Made by a program: the position numbers and the translations under genes. Positions 35,501 to 45,529 of a DNA stretch of 64,000 nucleotides are shown here, piece by piece (within the stretch, counting starts at the first letter, position 1; each line of letters starts with the position of its first letter). Source of the DNA: Diogma glabrata (Eukaryota > Arthropoda > Insecta > Diptera > Cylindrotomidae); the NCBI GenBank assembly GCA_963693315.1, contig OY856186.1, positions 232,398,392-232,462,391 on the forward strand, written 5' to 3'. The notes below the pieces were generated by a model, which was not told the origin of the DNA, ran no database searches, and worked only from the letters and a program-made list of their open reading frames with translations.

Positions 35501-35699
35501 ATTACTTATTATCGGGAATAATACTTTTAATAATTACTTTGGGCAATAATTACTCACAAAATCGCCCAAAAATTAATATTCCAATAAGAAAATCATTTCT
35601 CATTACTACTCTTTGAAATAATTGCTACTACGTCAACAAAATGTATACACACAAACTTTATTTAAAGGCGTAGCAAAGCACGCCGGGTCCCGCTAGTAA

Positions 35700-36300
35700 T
35701 AATATAAACTTCCTTATAGTAACAATCTGATTTTTATTTTTTTATTTTACAGAATATCGATTTCGACTTACGTCATCCTCAGTTCTTAAATTATTATTAC
35801 AATTTTTTGCTTAAACTATTACTTATATACTATTTCAACTGCTGTTTTTTATTATTATGTCATATATTTTGTTAGTTTTAGTGTTGATTTTATCATTTAA
35901 AATATTGTTATTGTTTTTATGTTTATATATTTCTATTTCTTCCAATCTATCTAGATTTTGTCCTTTTCTTTTTTTATGTAATATGGTTAAATTTGTGTTG
36001 ATATTGGTGTATTTGTGTTTTTCTATTTTCAAATGTTAGGCATATCTGGATTTTGGATCGCTTCTATTAATTTCATTGGTGTGCTCGATAAATCTTTTTT
36101 TGAAGGACCTCCCCGTCTGGCCTATATAAAATTTACTGCAGTCGTCACAGGTAAGCTTATAAACACCTGTGTCTAAGTTCTGGGTTTTTTTAGTTTTAGG
36201 TAGTTTTCTATTTTATTTTTGTTAGCCGCAATATATCCATATTTTTTAAAAGTTTTTTGCATTATTTTGAATGTTGTTTTATTGTGTGTTACGCCTACGT
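35700..36300 (-). pseudogene. Penelope-like element 3' part with GIY-YIG endonuclease
   Basis: The minus strand encodes THNKTTFKIMQKTFKKYGY and ENYLKLKKP, then after a frame change near 36,180 TGVYKLTCDDCSKFYIGQTG and RSFKKRFIEH, the diagnostic GIY-YIG core with its upstream Cys pair. After one TAA near 36,035 the same frame continues with ILHKKRKGQNLDRLEEIEIY and KHK, ending at 35,835. The 3' flank has ACTGAGGATGACG, typical of Penelope 3' regions. The RT domain is absent, as expected for 5'-truncated Penelope copies. The 3' side directly abuts the Helitron terminus at 35,696. Confidence 0.82.
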
Positions 36301-36302
36301 AT

Positions 36303-36373
<71 letters not shown>

Positions 36374-36738
36374 CTTTTCCTTTTCCTTGGCTCCTGTGTT
36401 AAGCAATATCGCTCCACCTGCACTCAGACGCTCTCATGCTCTCATGCGCGAACATACAGAGGTAACCAACAACATCACGTTACCCTTGCACGAATATTAC
36501 GGTGACCACATATTTTTTAAAAGTTTTTTGCATTATTTTGAATGTTGTTTTATTGTATGTTACGCCTACGTATTTTGTAAAAAAAAAAAAAAAAAAAATT
36601 CCTTTTCCTTTTCCTTGGCTCCTGTGTTAAGCAATATCGCTCCACCTGCACTCAGACGCTCTCATGCTCTCATGCGCGAACATAAAAAGGTAACCAACAA
36701 CATCACGTTACCCTTGCACGAATATTACGGTGACCACA
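36239..36738 (+). repeat. Tandem duplication of ~270 bp with unequal poly-A runs
   Basis: 36,239-36,508 and 36,509-36,738 are near-identical: CATATTTTTTAAAAG at the start, an A-run, TTCCTTTTCCTTTTCC, then CACCTGCACTCAGACGC and TTACGGTGACCA. They differ mainly in the A-run (about 61 versus 19 A). The unit fuses a Penelope piece with a LINE piece, so the duplication came after the two were joined. It may be real slippage or an assembly artefact. Confidence 0.85.
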
Positions 36739-36759
36739 CTCGTTGTCGATTGAAGTGCA

Positions 36760-37107
36760 AGCAACTAATTTTAATATCTTGGATGCCTGGGACACCTCCT
36801 GGCATCATCAATACAACTGGCCTTGCTATTACTAACCCGACTTCTACCCAACCTGGTTTCAATCTGCCACGTCATACCTGGACTACACTAAACCGAATAA
36901 GAACGAATCATGGACGCTGTGCTGATTCTTTCTACAAGTGGGGCATTTCAGAGTCCCCTGAGCGTGACTGCGGCGCTCCACAACAAACCATAAAACACAT
37001 AGCAACTGTGTGTTCAATTCGAATGTACAATGGCGACATCTCACACATCCATTTGGCAACTTCCGATGTAGTAGCATGGATAGACTCGCTCGATGTAAAC
37101 ATCTAAT
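36760..37107 (+). pseudogene. LINE ORF2 C-terminal fragment
   Basis: The frame ends at TAA 37,104-37,106 and reads TWTTLNRIRTNHGRCADSFY, then KWGISESPERDCGAPQQTIK and HI, then DVVAWIDSLDVNI. The pattern LNR-R-x-GHGRC, SPxCDCG-x-xQT-x-HI is a common post-RT LINE C-terminus with a Cys/His motif (one Cys replaced by Arg). Upstream in the same frame are low-complexity and duplicated sequences that are not part of the original protein. 5'-truncated copy. Confidence 0.75.
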
Positions 37108-37329
37108 GTTCAGATGTAGTGCCCAATGCTCAAATATTTTACTTTTTACTTTTTTACTAAAAGACGCGCAATCAAATTGAATGTGAGTTCATTTAAAGTG
37201 TATCCATGTTTTGTTTTAAGTAGATTTCATAGAAGAAACTACCTATTTTAAGTTTAATTTTTAATGTGCCACAAAAAAAACCACACGCTAAATAAAAACA
37301 TTGCGACGCTGATGCATAGGCTGACTTCA

Positions 37330-39610
37330 CCACAGCTCTGGAAACATAGTGTTCTGGATATATAATGAGCTAATATCCATCAAATACTTTAATTAAAAGC
37401 TAACCAATGTTATAGACTTCGTAGTTCAAACTCAGCAGTTGTATGGTAGACCTCCCGCCACTTTGATCAATGTGTTCCAAAAGATGATAATTATCTTCTT
37501 ACACTAATTGGAACCTTTTCCATAAGTTGCATCATAATCACTTCATTATTGTAGGCTGTAGTGTGCATAAAGACACTAAAAAACTTTAAACAATTAAAAA
37601 AAATTTTTTTATCGGAAGAAAAAACTGGAAGTTGGGATGCAGAACTGTTGTAAACCATACTAAATGCTTATGTACCAAGTTTCATTCAATTTGATTATCA
37701 GGTACAGATGTTATTGACCTTTCAAAAAAACAGGTTTTTGGGACACCCCCCAAAGTGGTTCACTATCGCTAAAAAACTAATCAGTTCCTTGTCATACATG
37801 TCTGCATCTTTTTCCAAAGTGTCATCAAAATTCGTTCGCGAACGAATGCTGTGTGCTCCCAACAAACATTGAAAATATGATGACACAGTCAACAGGTGTT
37901 CGGGTGGCCCTATACCACTAATCCCAATATTATCCAAAAACTAATCAGTTCTTTGTCATTTAAGTCTCCATCTTTTTTCAAAGTGTAATTAGAATTGATT
38001 AATGAATGAAGTCTGTATGCTCCCAACAAACCTTAAAAACAAAGTGTGAAAAGTTAGCAGTTGTATGGTAGACCCCCTGCCACTTTGATCAATGTGTCCC
38101 AAAAGATGATAATTATCTTCTCACACTAACTGGACCCTTTTCCATAAGTTTCATCATAATCACTTCATTATTGTAGGCTGGCACACACTGAAAAAAATTG
38201 AAAATTTACAAAAAAAATGTTTGCCGGAAGCGAAAACCGGAAACTGGGATGCAGAACTGTTGTGAACCGTACTAAATGCTCATGTACCAAGTTTCATCCA
38301 ATTTGATTATCAGGTACAGGTGTTATTGAGCTTTTAAAAAAAACAGGTGTATGGGACACCTCCCAACACTTTGTTCACTATCACTCAAAAACTAATCAGT
38401 TTCTTGCCATACATGTTTGAATCTTTTTCCAAAGTGTTATCAAAATTCGATCACGAACGAATGCTGTGTGCTCCCAACAAACATTGAAAAAAGTGTGACA
38501 CATCAAATAGGTGTTCGGGAGGACCCCAACCCCTTATCCCAATATTGTCCAAAAACTAATCAGTTCTATGTTACTTAAGTCTCCATCTTTTTTCAAAGTG
38601 TCATTAAAATAAATTAATGAAAGAAGTCTGTATGCTCCCAACAAACTGAAAAACCAAATGTGAAAAGTCAGCATTTGTATGGTAGACCCCCCGCCATTTT
38701 GATCAATGTGTCCCAAAAGATGAAAATTATCTTCTCACACTAATTGGAGTCCTTTTCATAAGTTTCATCATAATCACATCATTATTGTAGGCTGTAGTGT
38801 GCATAAAGACACTGAAAAAACTTCAAAAAAGTAAAACAAAATTTTTTTACCGGAAGTGAAAAACCGGAAGTTGGGATGCAGAACTATTGTGAACTGTACT
38901 AAATAGTCATGTACCAAGTTTCATCTAATTTGATTATCAGGTACAGATGTTATAGAGCTTTAAAAAACAGGTGCTCCAGGGACCCCACACCATTTTGTGC
39001 AATATCGCTCAAAAACTAATCAGTTCTTTGTCATACATGTTTGCATCTTTTTCCAAAGTGTTATCAAAATTCATTCACGAATGAATGTTTTATGCTCCCA
39101 ACAAACATAAAAACATTGCGGAAAAAACCACCTGTTGTATGGTGGACCCCAAACTCTTTATCCAAAAGCTGATAAAATCTTTCTCATGTTATTTGAAAGA
39201 TTTTACCAACGTTTAATGAAAATCGATCGGTAATTGTAGGCTACAGTAGGGATAAACCCCTGTAAAAAAACTTATGAACCGGAAGTGACAAACCGGAAGT
39301 TGGTATGCTGAAATATTGGAAACAGTACTAAAACCTTATATACCAAGTTTCAAAAAGATCATCTCAGATCATCATCATCAGAAGTTATTCAATATTTAAA
39401 CTTAGAGGTGTTCGGGAGACCCCCCGCCATTTTGTCCAAAATTGAAATGAATCCAGAACTTCCATTTTCAAGTGAACCTGTATCATTTGCCAAAGTTTCA
39501 TCAAGATCCTATGCAGAAAACTCACCTACCCACCCACACACAGACGTACACCAACATTTTTTTTTGGCTATTTAGATAGAGGATGGTCCAAAACAAAATA
39601 AAAAATAATA
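37330..39610. repeat. Tandem array, ~0.6-kb period, non-coding
   Basis: Unit landmarks GGGATGCAGAACTGTTGTGA (37,634, 38,246, 38,873; a diverged one near 39,301), CATGTACCAAGTTTCATC, AAAAACTAATCAGTT, and TGCTCCCAACAAAC recur about every 610-630 bases. Each unit has an internal half-repeat. The array ends near CACACACAGACG and GGCTATTTAGATAGAGGATG. No ORF runs through it. Similar arrays in insects are usually the core of large non-autonomous elements. Confidence 0.75.
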
Positions 39611-39689
39611 TTTGGGGTAGGTAAGATTTTTTTTTTTCACGATAGATTGCATTATTCCACACAATTTAAAATTGTAGTGAAGTAAAAAA

Positions 39690-39985
39690 AAATAGTGATA
39701 CAATAATTTGGAAAAAATAACAAATATTATGTCAAAGGTAACTTGTTTCACATATTTTTATTTCAAAATTTATGCAAATTTATAGTTTTAGTTTAGAATA
39801 AACATTTTTTTTTAAATATTTTGCTTGCGGCTAATAAAAAATAGTATATGATGCACGGACGTAAGCTATTTGGGACTTGATGTGGATGCAAATCTCGGCT
39901 AGCGCCTCGATTTGCAATTTCCACATACGTCCAAAATCTTTAGCTTTACGTCCTGGCATCATAATGTACTATTCTGGCGTCTTTT
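39690..39985 (+). mobile_element. Partial copy of the foldback-arm family
   Basis: Matches part of the right arm at about 29,505-29,785, including TGCTTGCGGC, ATAGTATATGATGCACGGAC, the CTCGGCTAGCGCCTCG core at 39,894, and ends CATAATGTACTATT. Only the outer ~295 bases are present and no inverted partner is nearby. Confidence 0.75.
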
Positions 39986-40044
39986 ATTTATGCCCATTGG
40001 TCTACTATTTTGCCTACTATTCTTTCTTTATGAGTACATCTGTA

Positions 40045-40211
40045 GCCCTATTCATGTACATCGTGAAATAGGAATGGAGAAATAAATTACAGCAATTTTT
40101 TCATAACTCCGTTCCGCGGGAAATAACGATTTCGTATTAGGAAATTTCCTTTATTTCATTTATTGCACTTTTTTCTCAATTCCCAATTCCCAGGGAAATG
40201 CAGGAATAGAC
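40045..40211. mobile_element. Harbinger-type MITE (167 bp)
   Basis: Ends GCCCTATTCATGTAC and, inverted, GTCTATTCCTGCATT are flanked by GTA on both sides (40,042-40,044 and 40,212-40,214). Subterminal sequences on each side match the two ends of the autonomous-type Harbinger at 55,588-59,441: left with the 59.4-kb end (CATCGTGAAATAGGAAT), right with the 55.6-kb end (AATTCCCAGGGAAATGC). It looks like an internal-deletion derivative of that element. Confidence 0.8.
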
Positions 40212-40249
40212 GTACTGGTATTCTTTTTATTTTAAATTACTTATTTGAA

Positions 40250-40371
40250 CGGATGATGATTGTCGTGTAACAACAAGACCATACCATCGTCAAAGTGTTC
40301 ACAATTTGAAGCCATACATTGATGAACACTTTGACGATGGTATGGCCTTGTTGTTACACGACAATCATCCG
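40250..40371. repeat. Inverted duplication of Tc1 coding sequence (hairpin)
   Basis: Arms of about 50 bases (40,250-40,301 and 40,323-40,371) with a 21-base loop, one 3-base indel and one mismatch. The right arm is transposase coding sequence (DDGMALLLHDN); the left arm is its inverted copy. A transcript would form a long double-stranded stem. Confidence 0.85.
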
Positions 40372-40741
40372 GTACACACTTCAAATGCTGTCAAACAATG
40401 GAATAATGAAAATATAGGCGATACACGGGATTTTGTGTTTGATCACCCAAGGTGAATTAATTTTATCTTGTAATTTTAAATATTTAATTAATGTAGAAAT
40501 TTGTACTTTCAGTCTCTCTCCAGAGATAAATCCTGTTGAGAATGTCGGGTCAGAGATCAAAGGCAAAGTTAGGAGTGAACACCAAGTGTTTCACAGTGAT
40601 GATGAGGTCTGGGATGCCATTGTGAGACCGCACAACATGTTGAGAGGCGTTGATTGGCGCCAATATTTCATCAATTTGTTAAATTCAATGTCTAATAGAA
40701 TGCGCGAAATGATTGCAGCACAAGGCGGTCACATAAGATAA
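40323..40741 (+). pseudogene. Tc1-like transposase C-terminal part with an intron
   Basis: Exon 1 includes LLHDNHPVHTSNAVKQWNNE to DFVFDHP. A 61-bp intron (40,452-40,512, GT...TTTCAG) is followed by LSPEINPVENVGSEIKGKV and ends GGHIR with TAA. Splicing restores an uninterrupted segment; reading through gives a TGA. HDN is the second catalytic Asp and NPVEN carries the third catalytic Glu, with about 38 residues between, rather than the usual 34 of classic Tc1. The first catalytic Asp and DNA-binding domain are missing. The protein would cut and paste the element. An intron within a Tc1-type transposase is unusual. Confidence 0.75.
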
Positions 40742-41067
40742 TAACTTTATATTATATTAATATTAATTAAATTTAATGAATTAATCAAATAATCAAATAT
40801 TGTTAAACAATTTAGTCAATTATTTATGAAATAAAATTAAAAATTCTATTATTTTCTGATTTTTTTTTGATTTTTTCTATTGAAAAACTTTTAGCAAACT
40901 TTAAATTCATTTTTTTAATGATTTAGTTGGGATAAAAAAACAAATTATATACCAAAATACTCCACCAATATTGAGCTATTAAAAATTTAAAACCGATTTA
41001 AAATCGGATCACCCAGTTCCATTTTATTTACAAAAAACCAACAGCACTTTCGCTTGAAAATAGGTGT
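40742..41067. other. Tc1 3' flank
   Basis: No gene. CCGATTTAAAATCGG and GGATCACCCAGTT near 40,993-41,018 may mark the element's 3' TIR, but no partner end exists upstream to confirm it. Confidence 0.4.
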
Positions 41068-41572
41068 ATATATGTACGTATAGTAGAATTTTTTTGCCAG
41101 CGAACACAAAATTTGTTTGTTATGCGCATATTGTTTGCACATGCGCATGCACATGCGCATATTGTTTGCACATTCAGTGTCTCGATTAAAATATTAAAAA
41201 AACTATTGGGGTCCCATCGAAATGGACAAAAAAACTCATAAAAATTAATATATTACTATTGTAATTCAACCAATTATAATAGAAAACCAAAAATTAGTAA
41301 AAATATTAATGATTTTGTAGGCAATGTAACAAAATTTTGATAATTAAAAATAATTATAATAAAAATAATGACGCTTATGGAAACAAATATCACAACAAAC
41401 AAATGGTACGAACTAGAAGTAGAAATTTAACTAATATAATTGTTTCGAAAACAAATTTATCCCAAAATAAATAATACATCTCTGTTTTACTTTTTGTCTT
41501 ATCTTTTATCTCTTGCTGCGTCCTAGCTGTCAGAAATTCGCTGGCAAAAAAATTCAACTATACATATATGAG
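41068..41572. mobile_element. MITE with GAATTTTTTTGCCAGCGAA ends
   Basis: Left end 41,068-41,104 and right end 41,536-41,572 are inverted copies around TAGT-A/T-GAATTTTTTTGCCAGCGAA. The interior holds a repeated TGCGCATATTGTTTGCACA unit (about 41,121 and 41,153) flanking ATGCGCATGCACATGCGCAT. Non-coding; TSD not resolved. Confidence 0.65.
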
Positions 41573-42096
41573 TATTATTCATAGCAACGAGTTTGCCTGA
41601 ATGTTGATTAATTATATATGTTCTAATTATATATGAGTACGTATGTTTTTATTATATAGAGACAAATTTGTATTTTGCTGTATATGTTTTAAATCCTAAC
41701 TTGCAAGATTATCTCATTTGTTGTCTATGAAGATTTCTTATTTAGAGAAGAAATAATGTGTGTTTATGTATTTAGTTTATTTATGCCGAGAGAAATTTGT
41801 ATTTCGTTGTATATGTTTTAAATCGTAATACATAAAGATTAAATTTATTGCGTAGCTACTGGGGAGGGATCCCGTGGGCTTTTCGGAAAATTTCGTACAC
41901 GGAAATACTGTCTAAACCGTTCGGAAACTTAAAAAATGTATTCTCAAGTTTCCTTGTCGGAAAATTCCGATCAAAAATCATTCGGAATAATCCGAATGGG
42001 TAAATACCATTCGTATTATGTTTTCCGTATACGTAAGCTCAATGAATTATTATTTTAAACTAATAAATAAACAAATTTAAATAATTGTCTAATAAT

Positions 42097-42320
42097 ATGA
42101 GTGAACTAATAAGAAAAAAGAAGTGGACATATCTCGAGTGCTCAAAAAACAGCCCTAGTAGATTTTCTAGAAAACCACCTACAATTGGAAAATGGGAAGT
42201 TTAATAATAATTTCAAATATTCGGATGCTCATTCGTTATGGCAGTCTGCTAGTGAGTTCCTTAATGCTATCACAGGATCAACTATGGATTGGAAAGGTTG
42301 GCGCAAGGTATATCTAGAAA
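42097..42320 (+). pseudogene. Harbinger Myb/SANT-like DNA-binding protein, N-terminal part
   Basis: MSELIRKKKWT, then after a one-frame shift SSAQKTALVDFLENHLQLEN, GKFNNNFKY, LWQSASEFLNAI and MDWKGWRK. This is the Myb/SANT-like fold (Myb_DNA-bind_5 type) of Harbinger accessory proteins, which bind the element ends and help transposase enter the nucleus. Frameshifted near 42,120 and cut off near 42,320 by the internal deletion. Confidence 0.7.
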
Positions 42321-42326
42321 AAAAAT

Positions 42327-43086
42327 TTACTTCTGAAAATCATTCATTCTCTTATCATAGCAAATAATACTCACAAGCTGAACGTTTATGGAATGGTATC
42401 CTTTCCTATTTACGTAAATATTTTCTGGATATATTGGGTCATTTCTTGGAGGTGGGACGATTGCAACATGGGTGCAATCTATCCAACCAACAATACCTGG
42501 AAATCTCGTAAAAATCTCGAATAAATATCGTAAAATCTGCAACATTATACATATATATAAAAATAATTCTATTATAGGTTATATCAGAAAAATTTTTACT
42601 TTTGACGTGTTGCATTTAACTCCACCAAATTTTTATGAAAGCTAACATTTTCTTTGAAAAAATTACTTTCATGCACTACATCAACAGTCTCGTGTATGCT
42701 TCGGCTCATTGATGAATGACTAAGTGAAATGTTGTAATTTTGTCCCACGTCTTGTTGATAACTTCCAGATGCAAAAAATTGAAGAGCACCTCAAACCTTT
42801 ATATTTTCCATAAATATTGTTTTCTTTTATAAAAAAAAAAAAATTTACCTTTTCATCTACAGTTAATGCATTTGATGTCGATTCTTGCTCAATAAAAGGA
42901 TGTAAATAATTTATTACATAGTCAGCCATAGTCTTATTAATTCGAAATAATTTTATAATTTTTTTTTCTGGAAGTTCAAAACAATCTAGGCAAAGGCAAC
43001 CTTACAACTCTTCCAACATTCATTTCCTGGGCTTCACCAACTGCTTCATTAAATAAAAGAAATCCTAATTCGTCAATTCCACCCAT
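42327..43086 (-). pseudogene. HARBI1-type transposase, N-terminal half
   Basis: Starts MGGIDELGFLLFNEA, with a helix-rich segment including KLFRINKTMADYVINYLHPF, then ALQFFASGSYQQDVG and SLSHSSMSRSIHE (helix-turn-helix region), and finally FPGIVGWIDCTHVAIVPPP with the first catalytic Asp, followed by VNRKGYHSINVQLV. Introns or indels separate the pieces (near 42,545 and 42,800). The second Asp and the Glu of the DDE triad are absent. Non-functional remnant. Confidence 0.75.
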
Positions 43087-43339
43087 AGTTAATTAAATAA
43101 TTTTATTTTTCACAATCACAATGTAAATATTATTAATTTTTATTATTTATTTAATATATTTTAACTTTTTGACATTAAAATGATCCACCACATTCGGAAA
43201 GGTGAGTTTTTTCTTCACCAAACGAAAATATTTTCGAACGAAATTTGAGAATACGATTTGCATTTACCATACGCAACGAAATTTTACGAATACGAAATTT
43301 TACGTACAGGTTTGAGAATAAGCCCCCAGTAGTACTATA

Positions 43340-43524
43340 CAGGGTGAACCATTTAACTTGGCACAAATATAGGTCTCAATTAAAGAAAAAGTGGTGGTCC
43401 ATTAGAAGATCTGGAATCTTCATCTTAATAAAAAATAAATAATAACATTATGAAGCCTATCCAAAAAAAAAAATTTCAAAATTTTCAAAATTGCGTTGTT
43501 TGGAAAGTTAAATGGTTCACCCTT
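43340..43524. mobile_element. Tc1/mariner-type MITE (~185 bp)
   Basis: CAGGGTGAACCATTTAAC faces GTTAAATGGTTCACCCTT, with TA on both sides. No coding capacity. The TA flanks and CAGGGTG ends suit a Tc1/mariner-type passenger. Confidence 0.65.
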
Positions 43525-43665
43525 TATACTATAGTAGTATATAGTACTACTGGTACTGTGTATATAATACTACTGTTGGTAGTACTATATACCATGGTAC
43601 TATATAGTATATATTATATACTATACTACCACAGTACTATATACCATAGTACTATATACCATGGA
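43525..43665. repeat. TAGTACTATA-rich cruciform-prone sequence
   Basis: Many overlapping copies of TAGTACTATA, TATACCATGGTA and their inverses in both orientations over about 140 bases. Self-complementary at many registers. Simple-sequence expansion is likely. Confidence 0.7.
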
Positions 43666-43902
43666 GATAGGCATGTTTATTCCAGATGTTTTTGTAGATT
43701 AGTTAAGCAGAAGGTGCATGCATAATAGATTAGAAGAGATGGGATCGTGATGGATAGTAGGTGTATCAAAGTTGGAAGAAAAGATTAAGAGTGCGTTGGC
43801 GTGCGAAGGGAGGGGGGTGGGGAGCGAAGCCCGCGGGATATTCCTAGTAGTCAGTAAAATTAAACAAAAAGTAAGTTGTGCCTATAAATATTTTCCTTTA
43901 AT

Positions 43903-45295
43903 TTACTGTCTGATCTCGTACTTGTTTAGACCGAAGTCACATACATCAGCTAATTTGTTGTAATTTTTCGACATTTTATTCAGCGGTTGGTTTGTTCCAT
44001 AATTTGTTTTATGTACATTTATAGACCAATTTCTGTCTTCTTTCCTTAAATTTTTACTAGGAACATATATATTTAAACTTTCTAGTAGGAAAGGACTATT
44101 AATACGACCATCAATAATATCTGCAATAAATATTACACCAGCATGTTGCCTACGAACCTCTAAGGTATCCAAACGTGTTTCCTTACATCTGTCAATGTAG
44201 GGTGGCCAATCCCTAACATTTTCCCAACACTTTTTGGTACGGGCAAATTGCCCTAACTTTCCAGCATAAAATAAGAGAAATAATTTTTGTATGCGTTCAA
44301 TTCTGTTAATATACTTTACATAATAAAGACTCCACACACACGACGCATACTCAATGTGATCTAACAAATGATTGGTACAATAAGATTAAAACGCTTGGGT
44401 TATTGAAATCATTTATAAGATTTTATTCATATTCATTCATATTCTCTTTAAAAAACCCAGCATTGAATGTGCTTTTGCAATAATATTATCAATATGGTGA
44501 TTAAAGGAGAAGGATTGAACGTACATTACTCCAAGGCCAGTTAGGTACGATTTGAGCCAATTAATTAGGGATTCATGAATACCAAAGTTTTTCAGCTTTT
44601 CCAAAACAACATGGTGATTAATTGAGTCGAAAGCTTTACTAAAATCAGTATAGATTACATCCAATTGATTATTAGACTCAATAGCATTGATAGCCAATTT
44701 AGAAAATTGAACAAGATTAGAGACAGTGGAGCGACCATGAAAAAAACCATGCTGCTCTTCTGCAATATATGTTTTTAAATTAAAATACATGTAATCACAA
44801 ATAATAGATTCAAATAATTTTGGAATAGCTGATAAAATGGAAATGCCTCTATAATTTGAGACCTCATCCCTCCTGCCTGCTTTAAAGATTGGAACAATAT
44901 GTGAGGACTTCCATATGTCTGGTAAAACCCCAACTGCTAATGATAAATTGAATAATAGCGATAAAGGTTCAGATAAAACCAAATCGCATTTTTTCAAAAG
45001 CTTAGCTGGAATTCCATCCGGACCAGATTCACCTTTGAATGATTTTAATGATTAAATTACCGTTTTAGGTGAAATAATAGGAGAATATATAATGCTATTA
45101 AAATTTTTGTTACTTTGAAAATTTAGATTCCTTCCATCTCCACTGTCAATTTTATACAAACTTTGAAAATAAGATGCAAAAAGGTTTGCAATGTGAGGAT
45201 TGCAATTGAAAGACATAGTAGATGCAACGCCAGCTATATTTTGTTTGGAAGCAACATATTTCCACATAATATGGTATTCATTCCAACTTGTTCAA
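43903..45295 (-). pseudogene. Jockey-type LINE ORF2 with catalytic core deleted
   Basis: In order on the minus strand: WNEYHIMWKYVASKQNIAG (near 45,267), PHIANLFASYFQSLY, a TAA near 45,055, GPDGIPAKLLKK, WKSSHIVPIFKAG, NYRGISILS, EQHGFFHGRSTVSNL, YTDFSKAFDSINHHVV and LINWLKSYLTG. The sequence then jumps directly to DNIIAKAHSMLGFLKR, skipping the region that should hold PQGS and YADD. After frame breaks it continues IEYASCVWS, RIERIQKLFLLF and TLEVRRQHAG to 43,903. The deletion removes the catalytic Asp pair, so this copy is dead. 5' truncated near 45,295. Confidence 0.8.
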
Positions 45296-45344
45296 ATCTT
45301 TCATTTTTAAATGGTTACGGGTTGAGAGGCTCGGGTTGGGTGGT

Positions 45345-45404
45345 CGGAGCACTATAATGCAACCTTTACAGTTACGGAGCACTATAATGCAACCTTTACA
45401 GCAA
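45345..45404. repeat. 30-bp tandem duplication
   Basis: CGGAGCACTATAATGCAACC with TTTACAG occurs twice in a row with a 30-base period, just upstream of the LINE truncation point. Confidence 0.8.
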
Positions 45405-45529
45405 CAGTTACATGTTCGGTATTTTTTATCCCACAGAAAACAAAATATTATTAAATTTTTTGTTAAAATAAACATTTTCGTGCTGAATACTTGTTACGTA
45501 TCTTATTTAGTTTTAGAGTTATTTTGAAG

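Larger units (their letters stand above)
31778..35696 (+). mobile_element. Helitron with both termini, internally invaded
   Basis: The 5' end reads TCTTATATATATAAAAATCA preceded by A. The 3' end reads GCAAAGCACGCCGGGTCCCG then CTAG followed by T, with the GC-rich hairpin-like block just upstream of CTAG. Insertion between A and T without duplication, 5' TC and 3' CTRR are the Helitron rules. Inside lie a helicase C-terminal remnant (34,577-34,925), a Penelope fragment (33,011-33,510), a family A TIR repeat (33,735-34,525) and a tRNA-like block (35,430-35,500). The Rep domain was not recognised. Confidence 0.8.
41856..43332. mobile_element. Internally deleted PIF/Harbinger element
   Basis: CTACTGGGG at 41,856 and CCCCAGTAG at 43,324-43,332 mark the ends. 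The left end has an apparent 11-base insertion before GGGCTT. Inside are a Myb-like gene (+, 42,097-42,320) and the N-terminal half of a HARBI1-type transposase (-, 42,327-43,086), convergent and almost touching. The transposase C-terminal half is gone, so a deletion has fused the two genes' 3' sides. It belongs to a different family from the element at 55.6-59.4 kb. Confidence 0.7.

Noticed and set aside
36219..37106. A long plus frame of 295 codons
   Set aside because: Its first part is a poly-A run read as poly-Lys, plus a tandem duplication. Only the C-terminal LINE part is real.
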